DNA of 36,763 nt. Source: Deltaproteobacteria bacterium. GTDB lineage: Bacteria; Myxococcota_A; UBA9160. Made by a program: the position numbers and the translations under genes. The stretch's first letter is position 1; the number at the start of each line of letters is the position of its first letter. The stretch is from positions 1 to 36,763 of the forward strand of contig JADLGR010000059.1 of the NCBI GenBank assembly GCA_020849175.1. The letters run 5' to 3'. Below are positions 1-7,909 of this stretch, one piece after another. The notes beneath the pieces were generated by a model, which was not told the DNA's origin, did no database searches, and saw only the letters and a list, made by a program, of their open reading frames with translations.

Positions 1-332
1 AAGAGCGGAATGCGGCCGAGCTCGTCCTTGGCCACGAAGCGCACGCCGTGCCGGCGCAGCGCCGCGAGAATCGCCATCGGATCGAGATGGCTCTGGTGGT
101 TCGAGACGAAGACGTAGCGCGCTTCCGCAGCGAGGCCTTCTTCGCCCTCGCAGACGAGCCGCGCACCGCAGCCCGCGAGCGCCACCCGCGCGAAGTCTCG
201 ATACAGCCAGCTCACGACGGGGTGGGTCGGGCCGAGCGTCACGCCGGCCGCGATCGCAGCCGTCGCATGGAAGGCCGTGTCGGCCGCCATCACGCCGGAG
301 GCGACGGCCGTTCGCACGAGTCGTTCGATCAT
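1..332 (-). CDS. plsC: 1-acyl-sn-glycerol-3-phosphate acyltransferase family (PlsC-like), 3' truncated by window edge
   Basis: Not in the ORF track because it runs off the left edge; I translated it by hand. About 110 N-terminal residues are visible, starting [10 protein letters not shown]. Residues 72-84 read RYVFVSNHQSHLD, the NHxxxxD acyltransferase box I, followed by PMAILAALRRHGVRFVAKDE, which is typical of lysophosphatidic acid acyltransferases. Known family role: transfer of an acyl group to lysophosphatidic acid at the inner membrane to give phosphatidic acid; other lysophospholipid or glycerol acyltransferases share the fold. The ATG overlaps the rnhB stop as ATGA, so it is the last visible gene of the minus-strand operon. 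The C-terminal half, with boxes III and IV, lies outside the window, so the exact substrate class cannot be decided. Confidence 0.85.
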   Translation of the reverse strand, partial: MIERLVRTAVASGVMAADTAFHATAAIAAGVTLGPTHPVVSWLYRDFARVALAGCGARLVCEGEEGLAAEARYVFVSNHQSHLDPMAILAALRRHGVRFVAKDELGRIPL

Positions 333-1129
333 CGCGTCTCTCCACACATCGCCACGGGCGCGAACGAGCGGCGGTGGACCGGGCTCGGCCCGAGCTCGCG
401 CAGCGCCGCCAGATGCTCGGGCGTCGGATAGCCCGCATTGCGCGCGAAGCCATAGCCCGGATGTCGGATCTCGAGCTCCCGCAGGAGGGCGTCGCGATGG
501 ACCTTGGCGATGATCGAAGCCGCCGCGATCGAGGCGTCGAGCGCATCCCCATGGACGATCGCGGTCTGTCCGGCACGGATTCCCGGGATCGTTCGCGCGT
601 CGACGAGCACGTGATCGGGTCGCACGGCGAGGGCCTCGACGGCGCGGCGCATCGCGAGCAGCGCCGCGTGATGGACGTTGAGGCGGTCGATCTCCTCGGG
701 CGCCACCTCTGCGACCGCGACCGCCACCGCCTGCGCGTGGATGGCGCTCGCCAGACGTTCGCGCCGCCGCACGCCAACTCGCTTCGAATCGTCGAGGCCC
801 GGAAGGTCGACCCGGTCGGGCAGCACCACGGCCGCCGCCACCACCGGCCCGGCGAGCGGACCGACACCGACTTCATCGACCCCGGCCACGTAACGCGCGC
901 CCGCGGCGTGCAGGATGTCGCGACGCGCCAGCAGCGCCCGCATGCGCGAACGCTCCGCGCGCTGCGCGTCGATGCGCCGATCGAGGGAGCGGAGCAGCGC
1001 CTTTGCCCCCGCGCGTGGATCCTCGCGAAGCGCCGCGCGCCAGTGCTCTCGGCCCGCGTCGTCGCCGGCCTCGTCGAGCCGCTTCCGCAGCTCCGAGAGG
1101 GGGAGCCAGACGCCGTGCGCGGCGCTCAT
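329..1129 (-). CDS. rnhB: Ribonuclease HII with N-terminal extension
   Basis: 266 aa. RNase HII removes single ribonucleotides misincorporated into DNA and cuts RNA-DNA junctions. The catalytic DEDD set is visible: D85 and E86 in [14 protein letters not shown]177 in HVLVDA, and D213 in AKVHRD. Residues 1-78 form a charged, helical extension of the sort seen in Bacillus-type RNase HII (for example [19 protein letters not shown]), which explains the length above the usual 200-220 aa. Oddity: the conserved Gly-Arg-Gly junction-recognition motif after DEv is Gly-Val-Gly (G88-V89-G90), and the usual LVDG is LVDA. ATGA overlaps link it to lpxD upstream and plsC downstream. Family assignment is secure; full junction specificity is not. 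Confidence 0.95.
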   Translation of the reverse strand: MSAAHGVWLPLSELRKRLDEAGDDAGREHWRAALREDPRAGAKALLRSLDRRIDAQRAERSRMRALLARRDILHAAGARYVAGVDEVGVGPLAGPVVAAAVVLPDRVDLPGLDDSKRVGVRRRERLASAIHAQAVAVAVAEVAPEEIDRLNVHHAALLAMRRAVEALAVRPDHVLVDARTIPGIRAGQTAIVHGDALDASIAAASIIAKVHRDALLRELEIRHPGYGFARNAGYPTPEHLAALRELGPSPVHRRSFAPVAMCGETR

Positions 1130-2163
1130 CGGCCTTCGTTCGCCTCCGGCGTCGTTCGGATGCCGAGCTTCTTCTCGACCGCGCGCAGCCGGCGCAGCGC
1201 CTCCGGCAGCCGCGCCATCGCCGCGATCACGCGATGCCAGCGCCGCTCTTCCATCGCCGGCGCACCGAACACGCGCGCGCCCGGCGCAACGTCCTTGTGA
1301 AGACCCGCGCGCGCGGAGACGAACGCGCCGTCTCCGACTGCGAGGTGTCCCGCGGCGCCCGACTGCGCCATCAGGATCGCGCGCCGTCCGACCGTCGTGC
1401 TTCCGGCGAGCCCCGCCTGCGCGATGATCACGGCGCTCTCTCCCACGTCGCAGTTGTGCGCGATCATCACGAGGTTGTCGATCTTCGCTCCGGCACGGAT
1501 GCGCGTCTCGCCGAGCGTGGCGCGGTCGACGGTCGTCCCGGCGCCGATCTCGACGTCGTCCTCGACGACGACGCGTCCGACCTGCGGAACCTTTTCCAGA
1601 CGGCCCTGCTCGTCGAAGGCGTAGCCAAAACCGTCCCCTCCGAGCACGACGCCCGGCTGGAGCGAGACCCGGTCGCCGATCTCGGTGCCCTCACCGATCA
1701 CGCTGCCCGAATGGAGCGTGCAGTCGTCCCCGACGCGGGCGCCGGGATAGACGTGGACGCCGGCGTGGAGCACGGATCGCGCGCCGATCCGGACGCCGTC
1801 TCCGACCGAGCACAGGGGCCCGACCGAGGCCGACGGGTCGACCGACGCGTCGCTCGCGACGAATGCGCTCGGATGGACGCCCGCCGCAGGACGGGTCGCC
1901 GGCAGCAGCAGTGCCACGGAACGCGCAAAATCGAGCCCGGGATTCGGCGAGACGAGCACCGGCAGGCCACCGGTCTCGATCAGCGCCGGCGCCACCACGG
2001 CAGCCGCTCGCGTCTGGCCGAGCTTCTTCGACCACGCGAGAGACCGAACGAACGAAAGGTCTCCGGGTCCGGCAGTCTCGAGCGGAGCGACACCCGAAAG
2101 CGTCACATCGCCGTCGCCTCTCACCTCGCGACCGAGCTTCTCGGCGAGCTCGCGCAGGCGCAT
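1126..2163 (-). CDS. lpxD: UDP-3-O-acylglucosamine N-acyltransferase LpxD
   Basis: 345 aa from the chosen ATG ([11 protein letters not shown]). The track start at 2202 would overlap the upstream stress-protein gene by 23 bp and add an unrelated [13 protein letters not shown] stretch, so I shortened it. LpxD adds the N-linked hydroxyacyl chain in the third step of lipid A synthesis, using acyl-ACP in the cytoplasm. The N-terminal uridine-binding domain covers about residues 20-90 ([17 protein letters not shown]). A left-handed beta helix of hexapeptide repeats runs from about 97 to 315, and a C-terminal helix follows. H236 in MIAHNCDVG matches the catalytic His of the family. The usual partners fabZ, lpxA and lpxB are not in the window; it sits between a stress-protein gene and rnhB. 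Confidence 0.96.
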   Translation of the reverse strand: MRLRELAEKLGREVRGDGDVTLSGVAPLETAGPGDLSFVRSLAWSKKLGQTRAAAVVAPALIETGGLPVLVSPNPGLDFARSVALLLPATRPAAGVHPSAFVASDASVDPSASVGPLCSVGDGVRIGARSVLHAGVHVYPGARVGDDCTLHSGSVIGEGTEIGDRVSLQPGVVLGGDGFGYAFDEQGRLEKVPQVGRVVVEDDVEIGAGTTVDRATLGETRIRAGAKIDNLVMIAHNCDVGESAVIIAQAGLAGSTTVGRRAILMAQSGAAGHLAVGDGAFVSARAGLHKDVAPGARVFGAPAMEERRWHRVIAAMARLPEALRRLRAVEKKLGIRTTPEANEGR

Positions 2164-2179
2164 CGGGCGGCGCGGCACG

Positions 2180-3001
2180 CTACCTCGCGAGCAGCACCGC
2201 AACCGGCGACGTCCTCACCACGGCGGACGCGTTGCTGCCGAGGAAGTACTCGTGGATCCGGTTGCGGGCGAACGCGCCCATCACGATGAGGCTCGCGCGT
2301 ACGGAGCGGGCAGCATCGACGATCTTGACGTCGGGCCGTCCGAGCGTCGAAGACGTCTCGCGGCCCGTCGCGGCGAGGGGACCGAGGAGCGCGCGAACCT
2401 CTTCGAAGCGCGCAGCCGCCCGACCCTTGTCCTTCGAGTCGACGAAGACGTGGACGGCGGCGCCGATGCGCGTGGCGATCTCGACGGACAGACGCGCGGC
2501 GAGGACCGATCCGGGCGAGCCGTCGAACGCGAGGAGCAGCGGGCCACCCAGATTCGTACCGCTCGGAACCACGACGCAGGGCCGCGTCGTCTTGCGGAGC
2601 ACGGCGTCCATCGTCGGCCCGGCGAGGCCCGTGCGGAAGGCCTGGTTCTCTCCGTCGCGGCCGATCACGACGAGGTCGGCGCTCTCGCCCCGCTCGACGA
2701 TCCGGTCGTCCGCGGCGCCGGACACACACTCGCACTCGACTCCGAGGCTCGCTGCGCGTGCTCGTTCGGACAGGCGCTGGCACACCGCATCGGCGCGCGC
2801 CTTGAGGAACCCTTCGATCGCGTCGAGCGGCGGTGGCGCGACGCCGAGCGTCGCCGTGCGAAGACTCTGTACGCGCGCCGTCTCGATCACGGTCACGCCG
2901 CGAAGCCGGGTGCCGAGAGACTTCGCGAGCGAGATCGCGAAGCCCTCGGCTGCGACCGCTCCGTCCGATCCATCCGTCGCCAGCAGGAGCGTTTCGATCA
3001 T
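2180..3001 (-). CDS. Universal stress protein, tandem UspA domains
   Basis: 273 aa with two UspA-like domains, about residues 1-135 (starting [17 protein letters not shown]) and 140-273 (starting [17 protein letters not shown]). Each begins with the beta1-D(G)S pattern and ends with a VVVPSG or VAVLLAR strand. The glycine-rich nucleotide loop of domain 1 is close to the G-2x-G-9x-G(S/T) pattern ([12 protein letters not shown]). Domain 2 has [15 protein letters not shown], where the second Gly is Ala, so only one half may bind ATP well. Role by family: stress survival or ATP-dependent signalling, with no specific partner indicated. It follows the aldehyde dehydrogenase gene by 40 bp and precedes lpxD by 16 bp, consistent with one operon. 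Confidence 0.88.
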   Translation of the reverse strand: MIETLLLATDGSDGAVAAEGFAISLAKSLGTRLRGVTVIETARVQSLRTATLGVAPPPLDAIEGFLKARADAVCQRLSERARAASLGVECECVSGAADDRIVERGESADLVVIGRDGENQAFRTGLAGPTMDAVLRKTTRPCVVVPSGTNLGGPLLLAFDGSPGSVLAARLSVEIATRIGAAVHVFVDSKDKGRAAARFEEVRALLGPLAATGRETSSTLGRPDVKIVDAARSVRASLIVMGAFARNRIHEYFLGSNASAVVRTSPVAVLLAR

Positions 3002-3041
3002 GCCCGTCCCCGCAATCCCGAACGGCGCCCGGCCCGATGGA

Positions 3042-4574
3042 TCAAGAGAGCAGACGTCCGAGCGGCGTTCCCCAGACCCAGCGCAGCACGCGCTGGAGCC
3101 AGGCCAGCTTCTTGCCGGAATACGGATACCAGAGAAACTCGTTCTTCGCGCCGAAGCGGTCGCTCATGATCGACTGGGCGTGGCAGAAGCTCCGCAGCCC
3201 GTTCTCGCCGTTGACCTGGCCGATCCCACTCTCCTTCACGCCGCCGAAGGGAGACTCGGTCGCGCCGTACGTCAGCATGCAGTCGTTCACGACGACGGAG
3301 CCGGACTGCACGGCGCGGGCGAGCAGATCGCCCCTGCGCCGGTCGCGCGTCCACACGTTCGCGTTGAGGCCGTACCGCGAGTCGTTCGCGAAGCGCAGGG
3401 CCTCGGCCTCGTCGCGAACGCGCAGGATCGGCAGCACCGGTCCAAAGGTCTCTTCACGCATGATCGTCATGTCGTGGGTAACGTCCGTGAGGACCGTCGG
3501 CTCGTAGAACAGGCCCGGGAGGTCGGGATTGCGGCGCCCGCCCGTGAGAACCCTCGCGCCGCGGGCGCGCGCCTCCTCGACCTGACGTTCGACGATCTGG
3601 AGCTGCGCGGGCCAGATCATCGGCCCGACGTCGAACTCACCGCTCGCCCCCTGCCGCAGCGCCGCCGTCTTCTCGACCACCTTCTGCGTGAACGCGTCGG
3701 CCACCTCGTCGACCACGTAGACGCGCTCCGTCGAGACGCAGATCTGCCCCGCATTGCTGAACGCACCGTAGACGGCGCCGTTCGCCGCTCGCTCCAGGTC
3801 GGCGTCGGCGCAGACGATCATCGGGTCCTTGCCGCCGAGCTCGAGCGTGCACGGGACGAGATTCCTCCCGCACGCCTCGGCGACCTTTCGCCCGGTCCGC
3901 ACGCTGCCCGTGAACGAGATCTTGTCGACGCCGGCCTCGACGAGCGCCGAGCCGGTTTCTCCGTCGCCGAGCAGGACCTGGAACAGCCCTTCCGGGATGC
4001 GCGTCGCGCGCAGCAGATCCTGCAGCAGGAGCCCCGAGTAGGGCGTCACCTCCGACGGCTTGAGCAGCACGGCGTTTCCGGCGAGCAGCGCCTGGATGGT
4101 CGGGTTGAGCGCGAGCATCAGCGGAAAGTTCCACGGCGTGATGATCCCGACGACGCCGAGCGGGCGATAGGCGATGCGAAGGCGCTTGGTCTTGAGCAGG
4201 TGCAGCGAGACGCTGCGGTCGGCAAGGAGCCGCGGCGCCCGCTTCGTCCAGTACTGGATGGCGTCGCACGCGGCCAGCACCTCGACGGCGAACGCCTCGG
4301 TGCGCGGCTTGCCGGTCTCGCGAACGATCGTGTCGACGACATCGTCCTGACGCGCGATCAGCGCCGGAATCGCTCGCGCGAGGATCCGCCCCCGCTCGGC
4401 CACCTTGAGCGCCGCCCACTCGGGCTGAACCTTGCGCGCGACCTCGACCGCAGCGCGCACGTCGGCGGCGGTCTGGACCTCGATCTCTCCGAGGACATCG
4501 AGCGTCGCGGGACTGCGCAGCCGCAGGCTTCGGCGGCCGATGGTCTTCTCTTCTCCGGGCTCGACGATCGCCAT
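3042..4574 (-). CDS. NAD(P)-dependent aldehyde dehydrogenase
   Basis: 510 aa from the ATG at 4574, which has GGAGGTG just upstream; the longer track start at 4631 has no such site. Aldehyde dehydrogenase superfamily: oxidises an aldehyde to an acid. Visible are TPWNFP (N149, oxyanion), LKPSE (K172, cofactor), FTGS (222-224), the general base E245 in LELGGKDP, and the nucleophile C279 in NAGQICVSTERV. The C-terminus has an extra segment after the fold, YPYSGKKLAWLQRVLRWVWG, rich in Trp, Leu and Arg and perhaps a membrane-associating amphipathic helix. That tail and the succinate-semialdehyde-like core suggest long-chain or aromatic aldehydes, but the substrate is inferred only weakly. It is the first gene of the minus operon, behind a TTGACA promoter. 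Confidence 0.93.
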   Translation of the reverse strand: MAIVEPGEEKTIGRRSLRLRSPATLDVLGEIEVQTAADVRAAVEVARKVQPEWAALKVAERGRILARAIPALIARQDDVVDTIVRETGKPRTEAFAVEVLAACDAIQYWTKRAPRLLADRSVSLHLLKTKRLRIAYRPLGVVGIITPWNFPLMLALNPTIQALLAGNAVLLKPSEVTPYSGLLLQDLLRATRIPEGLFQVLLGDGETGSALVEAGVDKISFTGSVRTGRKVAEACGRNLVPCTLELGGKDPMIVCADADLERAANGAVYGAFSNAGQICVSTERVYVVDEVADAFTQKVVEKTAALRQGASGEFDVGPMIWPAQLQIVERQVEEARARGARVLTGGRRNPDLPGLFYEPTVLTDVTHDMTIMREETFGPVLPILRVRDEAEALRFANDSRYGLNANVWTRDRRRGDLLARAVQSGSVVVNDCMLTYGATESPFGGVKESGIGQVNGENGLRSFCHAQSIMSDRFGAKNEFLWYPYSGKKLAWLQRVLRWVWGTPLGRLLS

Positions 4575-4601
4575 GGCACCTCCGACGGACGCGGCCCGGG
4601 C

Positions 4602-4631
4602 AGGGTACGAGAGCCCCGCCGGACGTGTCAA
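4602..4631 (-). promoter_or_regulatory. Sigma70-type promoter of the aldehyde dehydrogenase operon
   Basis: On the minus strand TTGACA (4631-4626), an 18-bp spacer and TACCCT (4607-4602) stand upstream of the aldehyde dehydrogenase ATG at 4574. The -35 box is a perfect consensus match. A transcription start would fall near 4595, giving a leader of about 20 nt that carries GGAGGTG. The 24-bp palindrome at 4643-4666 lies 11 bp upstream of the -35 box. Confidence 0.6.
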
Positions 4632-4642
4632 TCACTCCCGCA

Positions 4643-4666
4643 CCCGCGGTGGCCGGCCACCGCGGG
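4643..4666. promoter_or_regulatory. Perfect 24-bp palindrome in divergent promoter region (operator candidate)
   Basis: CCCGCGGTGGCC immediately followed by GGCCACCGCGGG: 12-bp arms with no spacer and no mismatch. It sits between two divergent genes, just upstream of the aldehyde dehydrogenase -35 box and about 40 bp upstream of the PLP-enzyme start. That position fits a dimeric regulator acting on one or both genes. The regulator is not identifiable and is not encoded next to it. Confidence 0.6.
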
Positions 4667-4704
4667 ATCCTTGCGGGCCGGCGCGGGGCATGCGATAGGG
4701 AGGT

Positions 4705-5790
4705 GTGGCCGGCACCGATCTTCCGCTGCTCCGCGCGTTCCCTGCGATCGAGCGGGCACTCCCACGGATCCCGTTCATCCGCGTGCCGACGCCGGTCGAG
4801 CCTCTGGCACTCGGCGGCATCGCTCCAGGCACACTCTTCGTGAAGCGCGACGACCGCTCCTGCCCGCTCTACGGAGGAAACAAGCCGCGCAAGCTCGAGT
4901 TCCTGCTGGGGCGTGCGCGGGCACGCGGATGCCGCACGCTGGTGACGACGGGGGGGCTCGGGACGAACCACGGCCTTGCGATGACGATTCTCGCGCGCTC
5001 GGCCGGCATCTCGTCCGTGCTCGTGCTCGTCGACCAGCCCGTGACGCCCGGCGTACGCGAGACGCTTCGCCTGCATCTCGCATACGGCGCAACGCAGATC
5101 GCAGCGCGCAACGTGGGCGGTGCAGCGCTGCAAACGCTGCGCGCGCTGGCGGTGAGCGCGCTGCACGGCGAACGGCCGCAGCTCGTTCCGACGGGCGGCT
5201 CGTGCGCTCTCGGCAACGTGGGCTGCGTCTCGGCGGGCTTCGAGCTCGCGGAGCAGATTCGCGCGGGCGAATGCCCCGAGCCGGAGACGATCTACGTTGC
5301 CGTCGGTACCGGGGGATCGGCGGCCGGCCTCGCCGTAGGCCTGCGGCTCGCCGGCCTTCGAAGCCGCGTGCAAGGCGTGCTCGTGCTCGACATCCTGCCT
5401 CCTTCGCCTGCGCGGCTCGCGCGCGCAGCGCGAGCGACGCTTCGGCTGCTGCGCCGAGCGGATCCGTCGATTCCCGAGCTGAAGTTCGATGCGTCCGACT
5501 TTCCGCTCGTCCGCGACCAGCTCGGCGCCGGCTACGGCGTGCCGACGCCGGCCGCGACCGAGGCGGTCGCCGCGGCCGCGGCGGCGGGACTGCGGCTCGA
5601 GACGACGTACACCGGCAAGACGCTCGCATGCATTCGCGCGCTCGCCGCCCGCGGCGCGCTCGGCAAGGGCCCGGTCCTGTTCTGGGACACCTACAACGCC
5701 ATCGACGTCGCCGCAGCGGCGCCGCGAAGCGTGTCCGAAGCGGACCTTCCGCGCGGCATCCGGCGCGCAATCGCCCGCGCCGCGCATTGA
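4705..5790 (+). CDS. PLP-dependent D-cysteine desulfhydrase / ACC deaminase family enzyme
   Basis: 361 aa, GTG start. Fold-type II PLP enzyme (tryptophan-synthase-beta superfamily) of the D-cysteine desulfhydrase/ACC deaminase group. K60 in YGGNKPRKLEF is the expected PLP lysine. VTTGGLGTNHGLA (about 86-98) is the substrate loop, and VGTGGSAAGLAVGL the phosphate-binding Gly loop. Members release ammonia with pyruvate and sulfide (from D-Cys) or 2-oxobutyrate (from ACC); the choice cannot be made here. The family often has N-Q/G-N-H in this loop, and here it is TNH. Start is unusual: AGGGAGG lies only 1 nt before GTG and the upstream ATG at 4690 is closed after two codons. A TTGCGG-N17-GATAGG pair at 4671-4699 would put transcription start almost on the GTG, so a leaderless mRNA is possible. 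Confidence 0.85.
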   Translation: MAGTDLPLLRAFPAIERALPRIPFIRVPTPVEPLALGGIAPGTLFVKRDDRSCPLYGGNKPRKLEFLLGRARARGCRTLVTTGGLGTNHGLAMTILARSAGISSVLVLVDQPVTPGVRETLRLHLAYGATQIAARNVGGAALQTLRALAVSALHGERPQLVPTGGSCALGNVGCVSAGFELAEQIRAGECPEPETIYVAVGTGGSAAGLAVGLRLAGLRSRVQGVLVLDILPPSPARLARAARATLRLLRRADPSIPELKFDASDFPLVRDQLGAGYGVPTPAATEAVAAAAAAGLRLETTYTGKTLACIRALAARGALGKGPVLFWDTYNAIDVAAAAPRSVSEADLPRGIRRAIARAAH

Positions 5791-5825
5791 GGCGCGCTCG
5801 CCGGCCGGGTATCGTCCTCCGTGTC

Positions 5826-6374
5826 ATGCCCCCCACCAGCGCCCGCGCCTTCGCGACGACACGGCGCGGATTCTTGCGCCTCGCGGGCTCGACAGCGGCG
5901 CTCACCACGCTCGCACAGATGCGGAGCGTCCCCGTCGCGGCGGCGTCGGCGAGCCGTCCAGGGGCGTTCTTCTCGCCGGCCGAGCAGGAGATCCTCACGC
6001 AGGTCACCGAGCGAATGGTCGACAGCGACGCGCCCGGCGCGCCGCGCGTTCGCGACACCGCGACGATCGCGACCATCGACGCGCTCTGCGCGTCGCTCGA
6101 CCCGTCGATCACGGCCCCTCTTCCGACGCTGCTGCGCGTCGTCGACTACGCGCCCTTCGTCTTCGACCTCCATTTCACGCGCTTCACGCGCATGACGCCG
6201 GCGGAGCAGGACGCCTCGCTCGCGGGCTGGATGCGTAGTCGCTTCGCACTCCGACGTCAGGCGTTCCTCGCGCTTCGCAACCTCGCGCTGCTCGGCTACT
6301 ACAGCCAGGACGAGACCTGGCCCATGATCGGCTATGCGGGGCCGCTGCTGCGGTCCGCCGTGGAGCCCGCGTGA
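5826..6374 (+). CDS. Tat-exported small subunit, gluconate 2-dehydrogenase subunit 3-like
   Basis: 182 aa from the ATG at 5826; the track shows it only as the tail of a 1503-aa shadow ORF. The N-terminus is a twin-arginine signal: TTRRGFLRLAG with R13-R14, then a hydrophobic stretch and an AAA/ASA cleavage region near residue 40. The mature part starts FFSPAEQEILTQVTERMVDSD, which resembles the helical gluconate dehydrogenase subunit 3 family, a small chaperone-like partner of GMC flavoproteins. Its stop overlaps the next gene's GTG (GTGA), so the two are translationally coupled. Inference: this subunit carries the Tat signal for the partner, which has none. Homology is by pattern and context, as the family is weakly conserved. 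Confidence 0.8.
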   Translation: MPPTSARAFATTRRGFLRLAGSTAALTTLAQMRSVPVAAASASRPGAFFSPAEQEILTQVTERMVDSDAPGAPRVRDTATIATIDALCASLDPSITAPLPTLLRVVDYAPFVFDLHFTRFTRMTPAEQDASLAGWMRSRFALRRQAFLALRNLALLGYYSQDETWPMIGYAGPLLRSAVEPA

Positions 6375-7909
6375 TCACGCAGCTCATCGAGCGCGGCGGC
6401 GACCTCTCCGAACGCGCGCAGGTCTGCGTGATCGGCAGTGGCGGCGGCGGAGCCGTCGTGGCAGCGGAGATCGCGAGCGCCGGACACGACGTCGTCGTCC
6501 TCGAACAAGGCCACTACTGGACGAAGGCCAACTTCACGCAGCGTGAAGACCAGATGCTGCCGCGCCTGTTCGAAGAGGCCGGGATGCGGCAGACGAGCGA
6601 CGGTGCGATCCAGATCCTGCAGGGCCGCAACATCGGCGGCTCGACCGTTCACAACCTCTGCTACTCGTTCCGCACGCCGGACCCGATCCTCGCGATGTGG
6701 CGCGAGGAGCACGCGCTTCCCGACCTCACGCCCGAGGCGCTGCGGCCGAGCTTCGAGCGCGTCGAGAAGAACCTCAAGGTCAAGCAGATCCTCGAGCAGC
6801 AGGTGAACGCGCTCAACCGTCGCATCCGCGCCGGCGCCGAGAAGCTCGGCTACTCGGGGCTCGTCACGAAGCACAACCGCGAAGGCTGCATCGAGTCGGG
6901 CTACTGCATCCTCGGCTGCTCCTACGACGCCAAGCAGTCGATGCTCGTGACCTACGTACCGCGCGCCGATGCGGCCGGCGCGCGCATCTACGCCAACGCG
7001 CGCTCCGACCGAATCGAGATCGGCCCCGGACGCACCAAGACCGTGACCGGCTCCGTCGTCGATCAGTCGGGGCGCGCGATGGGTCGCGTCACGGTCGAGG
7101 CCCCCATCGTCGTTCTCGCCGCCGGAGCGATCAACTCGCCCGACCTCTGGCTGCGCAGCGGCCTTCCGAACCCGCACGGCGAGGTCGGGCGCAACCTGCA
7201 CCTGCACCCCTCGGCGATGGTCGCGGGCTTCTTCGACGAGCCGATCGATGCCTACCGCGGAATTCCCCAGAGCTACTACGTCGACGAGTTCATCGACCTC
7301 GACCGCGACCCGCGCAGCGGCTACGTGCTGATGCCGATCGCGGGCTTCCCGGTCCTGACGGCGGCGAGTCTTCCGGGGTTCGGCCGCGAGCACGCGCGGC
7401 AGATGCGCGACTTCGCGAAGCTCGGCGGCCTGCTCGTGCTGCTCCACGACCGCAGCGCGGGCCGCGTCGAGCCCGGCTCGTCTCCGGGGCGACCGAAGAT
7501 CACCTACACGCTCGAGCCCGACGACCGGCGCCTGCTCGCAGAGGGCCTGCTGCACAGCAGCGAGGTGCTCTTCGCCGGCGGCGCCGAGCGCTGCCTCGTC
7601 CCGTTCACACCCGATGCGCTCGTGCTCCGGTCGGGCGATGATCTGAACACGATCACGAAGCGGGGCGTTCGCGAGGGCGAGATCGTCCTCAACTCGACGC
7701 ATCCGCAGTCGACCCTGCGGATGGGTGGAGACCCGAAGCGCTCGGTCGTCGGCGCGTTCGGCGAGAGCCACGAGGTGCCGGGACTCTTCGTCGCCGACAT
7801 GAGCGTGTTCCCGACGTCTCTCGGAGCTCCGCCGCAGATCACGACCGCGGCGCTCGCCGACCGCACGGCCCACCACGTGCTCGACCGCTGGACCGAGCTC
7901 GCGGGCTAG
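6371..7909 (+). CDS. GMC-family FAD-dependent oxidoreductase
   Basis: 512 aa, GTG start overlapping the Tat subunit stop. The glucose-methanol-choline family oxidises alcohols using FAD. The N-terminal dinucleotide fold is VCVIGSGGGGAVVAAEIA (about 18-35) ending in VVVLEQG. GRNIGGSTVHN (85-95) is the FAD-proximal loop. CIESGYCILGC (C173, C179, C183) is a Cys-rich motif shared with gluconate dehydrogenase and long-chain alcohol oxidase types. The catalytic-site His is H444 in STHPQSTLRMG. The second active-site position, normally Asn or His in G-x-N-P, reads GAPP (485-488). There is no signal peptide, so export would depend on the partner. No cytochrome c subunit follows. The stop shares the palindrome CTAG with the convergent CBS gene. 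Confidence 0.93.
   Translation: MITQLIERGGDLSERAQVCVIGSGGGGAVVAAEIASAGHDVVVLEQGHYWTKANFTQREDQMLPRLFEEAGMRQTSDGAIQILQGRNIGGSTVHNLCYSFRTPDPILAMWREEHALPDLTPEALRPSFERVEKNLKVKQILEQQVNALNRRIRAGAEKLGYSGLVTKHNREGCIESGYCILGCSYDAKQSMLVTYVPRADAAGARIYANARSDRIEIGPGRTKTVTGSVVDQSGRAMGRVTVEAPIVVLAAGAINSPDLWLRSGLPNPHGEVGRNLHLHPSAMVAGFFDEPIDAYRGIPQSYYVDEFIDLDRDPRSGYVLMPIAGFPVLTAASLPGFGREHARQMRDFAKLGGLLVLLHDRSAGRVEPGSSPGRPKITYTLEPDDRRLLAEGLLHSSEVLFAGGAERCLVPFTPDALVLRSGDDLNTITKRGVREGEIVLNSTHPQSTLRMGGDPKRSVVGAFGESHEVPGLFVADMSVFPTSLGAPPQITTAALADRTAHHVLDRWTELAG

Noticed and set aside
2164-2202. Upstream start for lpxD
   Set aside because: Would overlap the stress-protein gene and adds residues not found in the family; the ATG at 2163 matches the normal LpxD N-terminus.
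4643-4666. Palindrome read as a transcription terminator
   Set aside because: It lies between two divergent starts where no transcript ends, has no loop and no U tract; an operator fits better.
3637-5787. 716-aa minus-strand ORF
   Set aside because: Out-of-frame shadow of the aldehyde dehydrogenase and antisense shadow of the PLP enzyme; no recognisable domain in the translation.
1863-6374. 1503-aa plus-strand ORF
   Set aside because: Runs antisense through lpxD, the stress protein and the aldehyde dehydrogenase and then through the PLP-enzyme gene in the wrong frame. Only its last 182 codons (from 5826) are a real gene.
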